Positions 57,210-64,000 of a stretch of 64,000 nucleotides of DNA are shown piece by piece. Every line of letters begins with the position of its first letter. Position 1 is the first letter of the stretch. The notes beneath the pieces are model-generated. The model was not told the DNA's origin. It worked only from the letters and a program-made list of their open reading frames with translations, and ran no database searches. The position numbers were made by a program, and so were the translations under genes. Source of the DNA: Cellvibrio sp. PSBB023 (GTDB lineage Bacteria; Pseudomonadota; Gammaproteobacteria; Pseudomonadales; Cellvibrionaceae); contig NZ_CP019799.1 in assembly GCF_002007605.1 (NCBI RefSeq), positions 558,001 to 622,000 of the forward strand, read 5' to 3'.

Positions 57210-58241
57210 ATGGCCAGCATTGCGCCGCGTTATTTCTCCGGAACCTTGTGCATATTATTGTGGTTCGCGCCCATTGCCGCGCAGGCGGAAGTTGAACGCA
57301 TCCAATTAACAACAGAAGCACTGACGGTTGATGTTACTCCCGCAATTGGTGGTCGCGTATTGTCGCTGGCGCTAAAAGGACAGCCCAATTTTTTGTGGGT
57401 GAGCGATGAAGTGAATAAGCAGCCCTCGCCGCAGGTGACACCCGAGGCAGGCAATATTGGCTACATGGGGCATGAAGTGTGGGTGGGGCCCCAGAGTCAG
57501 TGGTGGCAGCACCAGAAATTAAATAGCGAGCGCCGCGCGGCAAAGGCCGTGTGGCCACCAGATCCATTTCTGGTACTGTCTGGCTACACATTACTGACGC
57601 AGGATGCGCAGCAAATACACATGCAAAGCCCTGCCAGCCCTATCTCCGGAGTGATGCTGCAAAAGCATATTGCGGCGGTGGACAATAATCCCAATCAAAT
57701 TCAGTTCAAGGTGAATGCACAAAATATCCGCGATACCAGTGTGGCGTGGGATATCTGGTTTAATACCCGTGTTCCGCACACAACGGCTGTTTATGTTCCT
57801 GTGGCGCAGGAAAGTGATGTGCGCATTGCACAATTTACTGATGACACCTTCGGGCCTATCGCCGGTGAACTACAGGATGGGTTGTGGTCTTTGGATAACA
57901 GCAATTCACCCAGCCATAAAGGGCGTAAGGGAAAAGTGTTTGTCCAGCCTTCGCAGGGGTGGCTAGCGGCTTTCCGTGACCAGCAGCTATTGATCATTCA
58001 ATTCCCGCTACAGTCAAAAGCGGCAATCCACCCCGAGCAGGGGCAGGTTGAGCTGTATCAGGAATTTACCAACGCCAATATTTACCCTGGGCTGTTGGAG
58101 TTAGAAGTGCATGCGCCCTATAAAACACTTGCACCCAAGGCAAGCATGCAGGCCAGTGAAACCTGGTGGCTAATGCCGTATCACGGTGAACAAACGGCGG
58201 TAGCCCAACGCGCTTTTTTGCGCAGCCTCTCCGGCTTGTGA
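57210..58241 (+). CDS. Secreted DUF4380 protein
   Basis: A 343-residue protein with a signal peptide (about 1-24, IAAQA). The body matches DUF4380: VTPAIGGRVLSLALKGQPNFLW near the start, GHEVWVGPQSQWW, and TWWLMPY near the end. The fold is related to galactose-mutarotase-like beta-sandwiches, so a carbohydrate role is plausible. ATG 57210 is chosen for the signal peptide; the frame is open about 31 codons further upstream. The next gene downstream is a GH26 mannanase, 231 bp away. Function unproven. Confidence 0.75.
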   Translation: MASIAPRYFSGTLCILLWFAPIAAQAEVERIQLTTEALTVDVTPAIGGRVLSLALKGQPNFLWVSDEVNKQPSPQVTPEAGNIGYMGHEVWVGPQSQWWQHQKLNSERRAAKAVWPPDPFLVLSGYTLLTQDAQQIHMQSPASPISGVMLQKHIAAVDNNPNQIQFKVNAQNIRDTSVAWDIWFNTRVPHTTAVYVPVAQESDVRIAQFTDDTFGPIAGELQDGLWSLDNSNSPSHKGRKGKVFVQPSQGWLAAFRDQQLLIIQFPLQSKAAIHPEQGQVELYQEFTNANIYPGLLELEVHAPYKTLAPKASMQASETWWLMPYHGEQTAVAQRAFLRSLSGL

Positions 58242-58291
58242 ACCAGCTCCCACTAATCACTTAATGTCACTTCATTCATTGGATGTGTCAA

Positions 58292-58305
58292 TGTAACCCG
58301 TTTCA
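58292..58305. promoter_or_regulatory. TGTAACCCGTTTCA, imperfect relative of the 46347 palindrome
   Basis: About 170 bp before the modular GH26 start. It shares TGTAACC-x-GTT with the perfect site upstream of the other GH26 gene. By itself the evidence is weak. Confidence 0.25.
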
Positions 58306-58472
58306 TTTAGGGTTTCTCTCTTTACTATGGCTTTTCTGCAGGCTATTGCTGTCGCGTCATTACTCTTTCCTCGATAGTTGTTGTTAGTCCACGGCAGGCT
58401 TGTCTCGGCCCTGGATACTGCTGCATTGCATTTCCTTGCGTCGAATAATAACTAACAAAAGGAGAACTTCTG

Positions 58473-60548
58473 ATGAAACTTTCCCATCTCAAACGCTGTG
58501 GCTTTGCCGTCCTTCTGGGGATTGGTGTGGCCGCAGCGCCTTGGGCCTCAGCCCAAACGGCGAACTGTAAATATGTCGTGAGCAATGCCTGGGGTAGTGG
58601 CGCAACAGCCAGTATCGAGATCACCAACACGGGCACCTCTACCTTGAGCGGCTGGACGGTGGGTTGGTCATATGTGAATAACCGCATTACCAGCAGTTGG
58701 AATGCCACATTGTCGGGAACTAACCCCTACACGGCATCTAACGTAGCATGGAATGGGACGATTCAGCCGGGGCAAACCGTTTCCTTTGGTGTGCAGGTAA
58801 ATACCAACGGCGCAGTAGAGACACCGGTTATTACCGGTGCGATTTGTAGGGGTAGCAGTTCGTCCCCATCATCCAGCCTGGCGCCTTCAAGCGCTTCTCG
58901 CTCCAGTGTAGTGTCCAGTAGTTCCTCTTCCGTTGTGCCAGCGTCATCCTCATCGAGCCGGGTGGCATCGTCGGCGTCTTCCACTTGTACGGCTAGCGCA
59001 TCCCAATGTAATTGGTATGGCACTTTGTATCCGTCTTGTGTCACCACAACCAGTGGCTGGGGATACGAAAACGGCAAGAGCTGCATTGCCAATAGCACCT
59101 GTGTGGCACAGCCATCGCCTTTTGGCCTTGTGGCCGGCTGCGGTGTGTCATCCAGTGCCGTCACCAGTACATCGTCTTCGGTCTTGTCATCCAGTCGGTC
59201 ATCCAGCTCTAGCAGTGCCTTATCAAGCAGCCTGCGCTCCAGTGTATCCAGCAGCAGTTCCAGTAGCGCCCCAAGCGGTGTTATTCCCAATGCCACTGCC
59301 AGTGGCTGGCCTTATTGCCGCTCTGCGGATTCCGATCCGGATGGCGATGGTTGGGGCTGGGAAAACAGCTATTCCTGTATCGTCTATGGCTCAGCCGCTG
59401 ACTCGGGGGTAGGGAATTTCTCTTACTGCATGATTGGTGCCTCCAAATTGAATCTGTGTGCCACGGATAACGGTAGTTGGGGTTTCCAGGCGGGACAGGT
59501 GTGTTTGTCTACCAGTATGTGTCCAGGTAAGGGCAGTGGAATCCAGGCACCGGCTCGCACAGCACCGGTTAATGCCAATGCAAATGCAACGACCAGGTCA
59601 GTATTTAGTTACCTGCAATCTATCTGGGGCAATTACATGCTCTCCGGCCAGCAAGATTTAACCTGGCAGGACAATATCGACCAGTACCAGCGGGTGATTA
59701 ACGACACCGGCCGTGCTCCGGCAATCATGGGGTACGACTTCATGAACTACGGCTTGTGGGCCGGAAACCCCGGTCTGGCACAGACAGAAGAGGCGATAAC
59801 GCACTGGAATCGCGGTGGCTTGGTGACCTTTGCCTGGCACTGGCGCGATCCTAATGCCAGCAATAACACTATTGGTGAGTTCTACACGGCGGATACCGCT
59901 TTCAGCATCCCGCTTGCCAACGGCCAGTTGAACACCGCCAGTGCCAGCTTTGCCAATATGGAAGCGGATATCGCACTGATCGCCGCCGAATTACAAAAAT
60001 TGGAAGATGCTGGCGTCACTGTATTGTGGCGCCCACTGCACGAGGCTTCGGGTGGCTGGTTCTGGTGGGGTCGCAGTGATCGCACCGATGGTATTCCAGC
60101 CGCTTATGCGCAAGTTGTGTTGTGGCGTCATCTGTACGATCGCCTGACCAATTACTATGGTTTGAATAACCTGATTTGGGTGTGGAATGGCCAGAGTGCG
60201 GCCTGGTATCCGGGTGATGCTTATGTGGATATCGTCAGTCACGATATTTATGACGGCAATCGTAATTACGAGTCGCAAGCATCGGTTTACAACATGGCGA
60301 AAGCCTATCCACAGGAGCGCAAAATGGTCGCGTTGAGCGAAAACAGCAATATTCCCGACCCTGACCTGATGGCGCAAGACAACGCCTGGTGGTTGTATTT
60401 TGTGGTGTGGAATGACACGGATACGGCGGAAGGTGTAACCAGCTCCAGTAACTTCTGGACTGGCGAGTACTACAACACCCAAGCACACAAGGTGCATGTA
60501 TATAACCACGAGCGGGTGATAACGCTGGATGAGTTACCGGATTTTTAA
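58473..60548 (+). CDS. GH26 beta-mannanase with CBM2, two CBM10-type modules and Ser linkers
   Basis: A 691-residue secreted enzyme. Signal peptide 1-27 (AWAS.. ASA). CBM2 at about 29-129 (cysteines near each end, WNGTIQPGQTVSFG). Ser linker, CBM10 at about 175-220 ([22 protein letters not shown]). Ser linker, then a second cysteine module region at about 275-350 (DPDGDGWGWENSYSC, then NLCATDNGSWGFQAGQVC). GH26 domain from about 365, with acid/base E524 (WRPLHEAS) and nucleophile E623 (ALSEN). AGGAGAAC lies before the ATG. CBM2 and CBM10 bind crystalline cellulose, keeping the mannanase near plant wall. Closest relative in the window is the lipoprotein GH26 at 44845. Confidence 0.93.
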   Translation: MKLSHLKRCGFAVLLGIGVAAAPWASAQTANCKYVVSNAWGSGATASIEITNTGTSTLSGWTVGWSYVNNRITSSWNATLSGTNPYTASNVAWNGTIQPGQTVSFGVQVNTNGAVETPVITGAICRGSSSSPSSSLAPSSASRSSVVSSSSSSVVPASSSSSRVASSASSTCTASASQCNWYGTLYPSCVTTTSGWGYENGKSCIANSTCVAQPSPFGLVAGCGVSSSAVTSTSSSVLSSSRSSSSSSALSSSLRSSVSSSSSSSAPSGVIPNATASGWPYCRSADSDPDGDGWGWENSYSCIVYGSAADSGVGNFSYCMIGASKLNLCATDNGSWGFQAGQVCLSTSMCPGKGSGIQAPARTAPVNANANATTRSVFSYLQSIWGNYMLSGQQDLTWQDNIDQYQRVINDTGRAPAIMGYDFMNYGLWAGNPGLAQTEEAITHWNRGGLVTFAWHWRDPNASNNTIGEFYTADTAFSIPLANGQLNTASASFANMEADIALIAAELQKLEDAGVTVLWRPLHEASGGWFWWGRSDRTDGIPAAYAQVVLWRHLYDRLTNYYGLNNLIWVWNGQSAAWYPGDAYVDIVSHDIYDGNRNYESQASVYNMAKAYPQERKMVALSENSNIPDPDLMAQDNAWWLYFVVWNDTDTAEGVTSSSNFWTGEYYNTQAHKVHVYNHERVITLDELPDF

Positions 60549-60568
60549 CAGAACGGAGCGGAAGTGAT

Positions 60569-60606
60569 AAAAAATTAAGGCGACCTTTTGGTCGCCTTAA
60601 TTTTTT
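60569..60606. terminator. Bidirectional terminator between the GH26 and GH9 genes
   Basis: AAAAAATTAAGGCGACC (60569-60585) pairs with GGTCGCCTTAATTTTTT around TTTT. The genes converge. Confidence 0.92.
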
Positions 60607-60691
60607 GAGCTGTTGGACTGCCGGATTTCGGCTTTATCCTGGTAAATACCCAGGTAAAGCCGGTGATATCGCAGCAGTATTCACTACCGCA

Positions 60692-63274
60692 TCAATTACA
60701 AACCGCACCGCTGACGACTGGAATTTGTGCCGCCGCGTTGCTGCCTTTATTGCCTTGGAAGCCTATCTCCACCGATTGACCGGCTGGAATGGTGCCATTC
60801 CAGTTCAGGTTGCTGGCGGTGTAAGGATTATTGCCGCTCAGGCTTGCATTCCAGCTGTTGGTGATCCTGGTGCCATCACTATAGCTCCAATTCACTGTCC
60901 AGCCATTGATTGCGCTGCTACCTGTGTTGGTAATCCGCACTGTGGCGGTAAACCCATTGTTCCACTCGTTGCTTACCAGATACTGGCATTTACCGCCTGT
61001 CCCGACACTGGCAACGGAGCTGGATGAACTAGCTGGAATTGAGGAGCTGGCCGGTGTTGAGGAGCGCACAGAGCTGGAGGAAGACGATAGCGGCCTGCTG
61101 CTGGCGACACTGCTTGTTGCTGTGCTGCTACCACCGCCGCCGACTATGCCAAAAGGTGCTGGCTGGCCGCTGCAGGTACTGGCGGAGATACAGCTTCTGT
61201 TGTTTTCATAACCCCAGCCCGAGGTGGTGGTGACACACAAGGGGTAGAGGGTGCCATACCAGTTGCATTGCTGTGCCCCAAGGCTGGAGGCAACCGATGA
61301 CGAGCGGCTGCTGCTGATGCTGGACGAGCTTGACGTCACTGCCACGCTGGATGAGCTACTGCTCACACTGGAAGAACTTGTCGCTTGGGACGAACTGCTG
61401 ACCGCAATGCTGGATGAGCTGTTGCTGCCATTGTTGCCCTGTGCATAGTCGTTATAAAACGCCAGGTTCCACGCCAGTGGCGCGTTCCAGTTAATCGTAA
61501 TTTCATTAACGGCATAAGCATTAATGTTATCCGCCCAGCAAGTGGCAGGTCTGGACTGGCACCCCCCCAGCAATGAAACCGACGTACTGTCCTCAAGCCC
61601 GGCGTTAGGGCCTCCGGAAAGTGCACCGGGTGGCGGAGCAGGGTAGTTCGCGCTAATGGCATTAGACCAGAAGCGATGGTGTGGCTGGGTGACCGCTTTG
61701 GTGCCTGAGCCGGTAACAAAGGACGTGGACAGGGTATTTTGACCAAAGAAATAGTTCAGTCCTTTGCCTACACCCTTCGCGTAGTTGTCATTGCCGGTGA
61801 AATCATAGGCAAGCCCCATCAGGATCAGTTTATTCGCTACCGCACCATTAGAACCCCAATAGTATTCGAGGGTTGATAGGGGCGCGGGATAGCCGGATGC
61901 ATTTTGGGTGACGAGATTGGCGTCGGCGATGGTGATAATTTTCTGGCGTGCACTGGCGCGCAAACTACTGGTGTGTGAAGTGGGAACCATCGCCAGTGAG
62001 ATTAACCCTGCCAGTTCAGTATCAGCCCAACCCAGATCGTTACGAGTGATAACAAAGTTGTTTATGGTGCTCAGGTATTTGCTATTGCCGGTGGTGATGT
62101 ACAGCTCGGCAGCGGCCCAATAAAACTCATCGCTGACATTGGCATCGCCATAACCGCCGCCACCGTTGTCATAGTTACCGCTGTAAATATCATTGGGGTT
62201 GGCTTGGGCGGCATCCCAAGCGCGAGTTGCAGCACTAAGACAGGTTGCGGCAAAACCGGAATCGATGTCTTGCCAAATCCGCGCACACTGGGCAGCAGTG
62301 GCTGCTAAATTCAGGGTCGCGGCAGTCGAGGGCGGAACCAGCGCGCGCTGCTGTGGATCTTCATGGGGTGCCAGCGGAAATCCGGTCCAGCCTACATCAT
62401 GCATTTTGTGGTGCACCATGCCTGCTTTGGCTTGGCCAACGGGCACTTGCATTGCCAGCAAAAACTCCATTTGCCAGCGCGCTTCATCCAGCACATCAGC
62501 AATGCCGTTGGCACTTTCCGGGATATTCAGCTTGCCATCGCCCACCAAACTGCCATTGCTGCTCAGGTGAGTGTCGCGCTCGTACAGGTTTAACAGTGTC
62601 CAGACAGAAATACCGCCATTGACCACGTATTTACCGTGATCACCCGCGTCGTACCAGCCTTTGCTTACATTCAACGAGTAATTACAGGTGCCGCTCCAGC
62701 AGGGCACATTGATATCGCCTTTATTGGCGCCGATATTCAAATGGCCCGCCGGGCGTGACCACTTGCTTTGACTGGCAAAAGAGCCGTTGCCACCACCGGT
62801 ATATTGGGTCTCAATCGCGATGCCGCTGCGGTTGTGGTAGAAGTATTTCAGTGAATCATAAAGTGCGCCTTTGAGGGCGGTATTGGATATCGCAAAGTTA
62901 TAACTGGTGTCGCCGCCAACACTCAGGGTAAAGCCGGTGCCTGTTGCATTTACTGCCGACAGGTCGATGTTGTGCAGGTTGTCGCCGCTCGCCGCGTCAG
63001 TACCGCGAGGCTGTGTTTGGCCGCTGGCGATCACTGTGCCATTTTGTCTGAGCTGCCAGGTTTGTGCGCTGGTCTGGTTGGTTTTGTAGGTCGCCGTTTT
63101 GGCGCCTGTCGGCAGATACCCCAATTGGTTTACCCGCGGATTGCCTACTTCGGCCTGGGCATTGAGTGCCGCTAGTGTTAATAATCCGGTTCCAATCAAC
63201 TGATAGAGTGGTGTGCGTTTAACCGATAGGGCGCGCGCGAATTCTTGCTCATTATTTTTGAAGGATTTTTTCAT
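60692..63274 (-). CDS. cel9A: GH9 cellulase with N-terminal Ig-like, CBM10 and CBM2 domains
   Basis: An 860-residue secreted endoglucanase-type enzyme. Signal peptide about 1-41 (LNAQA). An Ig-like CelD_N domain (about 44-135, VNQLGYLP) precedes the GH9 (alpha/alpha)6 domain (about 135-605). D209 and D212 (YDAGDHGKY) provide the base, E591 (VNEITINW) the acid. A Ser linker, CBM10 (about 653-700, [22 protein letters not shown]), a second Ser linker and a C-terminal CBM2 (about 757-860) follow. ATG 63274 is preferred to 63325 because it begins a normal signal peptide. The cel9A name follows Cellvibrio usage and is inferred. Confidence 0.92.
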   Translation of the reverse strand: MKKSFKNNEQEFARALSVKRTPLYQLIGTGLLTLAALNAQAEVGNPRVNQLGYLPTGAKTATYKTNQTSAQTWQLRQNGTVIASGQTQPRGTDAASGDNLHNIDLSAVNATGTGFTLSVGGDTSYNFAISNTALKGALYDSLKYFYHNRSGIAIETQYTGGGNGSFASQSKWSRPAGHLNIGANKGDINVPCWSGTCNYSLNVSKGWYDAGDHGKYVVNGGISVWTLLNLYERDTHLSSNGSLVGDGKLNIPESANGIADVLDEARWQMEFLLAMQVPVGQAKAGMVHHKMHDVGWTGFPLAPHEDPQQRALVPPSTAATLNLAATAAQCARIWQDIDSGFAATCLSAATRAWDAAQANPNDIYSGNYDNGGGGYGDANVSDEFYWAAAELYITTGNSKYLSTINNFVITRNDLGWADTELAGLISLAMVPTSHTSSLRASARQKIITIADANLVTQNASGYPAPLSTLEYYWGSNGAVANKLILMGLAYDFTGNDNYAKGVGKGLNYFFGQNTLSTSFVTGSGTKAVTQPHHRFWSNAISANYPAPPPGALSGGPNAGLEDSTSVSLLGGCQSRPATCWADNINAYAVNEITINWNAPLAWNLAFYNDYAQGNNGSNSSSSIAVSSSSQATSSSSVSSSSSSVAVTSSSSSISSSRSSSVASSLGAQQCNWYGTLYPLCVTTTSGWGYENNRSCISASTCSGQPAPFGIVGGGGSSTATSSVASSRPLSSSSSSVRSSTPASSSIPASSSSSVASVGTGGKCQYLVSNEWNNGFTATVRITNTGSSAINGWTVNWSYSDGTRITNSWNASLSGNNPYTASNLNWNGTIPAGQSVEIGFQGNKGSNAAAQIPVVSGAVCN

Positions 63275-63322
63275 CGGAAATATCTCGCGTGAAATTGAAA
63301 AGGAAGGCGCTGTCATGTGCAT

Positions 63323-63355
63323 CAAAAAAAACCGGCCTGCGAAACAGGCCGGTAA
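63323..63355 (-). terminator. Terminator between the GH6 and GH9 genes
   Basis: ACCGGCCTG pairs with CAGGCCGGT around CGAAA; on the minus strand the stem is followed by TTTTTTTT. It ends the GH6 transcript 49 bp before the GH9 start. Confidence 0.85.
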
Positions 63356-63377
63356 ACAATTGCATTGATTAAAGGGG

Positions 63378-63443
63378 TTTTATACCGGGCGGGAGTGATG
63401 GCCTTGTCCCGAAACCCACCACCTCCGGTATAAAAGATACCGG
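63378..63443 (-). repeat. Alternating ATACCGG inverted repeats between the GH6 and GH9 genes
   Basis: TTTTATACCGG (63378-63388) pairs with CCGGTATAAAA (63425-63435), enclosing CGGGA/TCCCG (63390-63394 and 63107 offset omitted: second arm 63407-63411). The middle copy can pair instead with ATACCGG at 63437-63443. The two foldings exclude each other. Confidence 0.5.
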
Positions 63444-63506
63444 CTCATCCCTAAGCCAAGTCGCAACTCCTGTTTTGACTTGAGTCCACCGGAAATCCGG
63501 TTGTAC

Positions 63507-64000
63507 TTATTCCAATGGTGGGTAAGCGTTATCCACCAATTGCTTGAACCCTGCCGAGAACCAGCGACCAGCAACCGGCGCATTGGGCATAGCGCCTGTG
63601 TTGGTGCCAGATGCATTGGTAAAGGTTGGATCACAGTTGCGATCAAAGCCTTTGGCAGGATCTTGTGGGTCGTAAGAGAGCTCCAGTGAGGCTGCACCAT
63701 CTGATTCACCTGGCGGTTTCACCCATACATAAGCATCGATACCTGCAACCGGCGCTACTTGTGGTCGTTCACCCACGCCACCGCGTTGGTTACACCAGTT
63801 GCCGCGATGGGCACGACGGTCAATGCGCGACTGGTCAACAAAGGTATCCAGCACTGTGCTGGTTGATTGTGCGGTTGGACGGTTAGCGCCACCCCAGCCG
63901 TTGCGAGAGGTATCTACCAGCATGCCGATGTTGGATGGGAAACCAGCAGAGATCATGGCATTGCGCCAGGCTGTCACGAAGGAAACTTCACTAAAATGCG
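63507..64000 (-). CDS. cel6A: C-terminal part of a GH6 cellulase, cut by the window end
   Basis: The last 164 codons are present; the 5' end lies beyond base 64000, and reading continues upstream in frame (HFSEVSFVTAWRNAM). Conserved GH6 features are MLVDTSRNGWGG, NWCNQRGGVGERP, VWVKPPGESDGAA (with the conserved Asp) and the C-terminal SAGFKQLVDNAYPPLE. GH6 enzymes act processively or internally on cellulose from the non-reducing end. There is no C-terminal CBM, so any CBM must be N-terminal. The gene precedes cel9A on the same strand but ends at its own terminator. The cel6A name is inferred from Cellvibrio. Confidence 0.9.
   Translation of the reverse strand, partial: HFSEVSFVTAWRNAMISAGFPSNIGMLVDTSRNGWGGANRPTAQSTSTVLDTFVDQSRIDRRAHRGNWCNQRGGVGERPQVAPVAGIDAYVWVKPPGESDGAASLELSYDPQDPAKGFDRNCDPTFTNASGTNTGAMPNAPVAGRWFSAGFKQLVDNAYPPLE

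Noticed and set aside
58860..59275. Serine-codon-rich repeats as a possible CRISPR or tandem-repeat locus
   Set aside because: They are in-frame TCC/AGC/AGT linker codons between CBM modules with no regular repeat-spacer structure. The same holds for 46060-46200 and 61000-61430.

Overview
The window looks like chromosome from a Cellvibrio-type gammaproteobacterium (order Cellvibrionales), probably close to Cellvibrio japonicus. This is inferred from sequence character only; no database search was possible. The signs are typical gammaproteobacterial housekeeping genes of moderate GC mixed with secreted glycoside hydrolases (GH9, GH6, two GH26) whose CBM2 and CBM10 modules are joined by long poly-serine linkers. 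No rRNA, tRNA, CRISPR array, transposase, integrase or prophage gene was found.

Layout. 1-12.5 kb: the downstream part of an MSHA-type type IV pilus cluster, all on +, in the order mshL (3' tip), mshM, mshN, mshE, mshG, mshF, mshA, mshC, mshD, mshO, mshP, mshQ. It ends in a 1305-residue MshQ with two PA14 domains. 12.5-21.8 kb: small conserved and housekeeping genes (DUF2721, gcvR, yheU, rlmM, tusA, a pdxB/NAD-kinase-like/methyltransferase operon, alaA, msrB) and two unrecognised proteins. 22-26.3 kb: an RND efflux pair. 26.4-29.4 kb: a LamG lipoprotein and a secreted metzincin protease carrying a beta/gamma-crystallin-like domain and a CBM6, with a separate propeptide-like protein downstream. 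29.9-38.9 kb: proS, a HIT protein, an HU protein with a histone-H1-like tail, DUF7931, GNAT, roxA, purB, hflD, mnmA and nudJ. 39.5-43.8 kb: a second RND pair. 43.9-57.1 kb: mrp, a GH26 lipoprotein, prfB (with its programmed frameshift) and lysS, blc, sppA, DUF2069, wrbA, arsC, yihY, an orphan response regulator, avtA and a TIGR02647 protein. 57.2-64 kb: a DUF4380 protein, a multimodular GH26, a GH9 cellulase and the 3' part of a GH6 cellulase.

How the parts relate. The pilus genes build an envelope-spanning surface adhesin; its assembly ATPase carries two MshEN-type c-di-GMP motifs. The hydrolases form a cellulose and mannan degradation set: GH6 and GH9 act on cellulose, GH26 enzymes on mannan, and CBM2/CBM10 hold the secreted enzymes on crystalline polysaccharide. 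One GH26 is instead a lipoprotein, so it probably works at the cell surface. Several housekeeping neighbours are conserved operons (prfB-lysS, mnmA-hflD-purB).

No clearly new multigene system is evident. The best candidates for new biology are the CBM6 protease with its separate propeptide-like partner, the paired GH26 paralogues with a possible shared operator, the alternating hairpins between the GH6 and GH9 genes, and an unrecognised 233-residue protein with an internal repeat and a structured leader.
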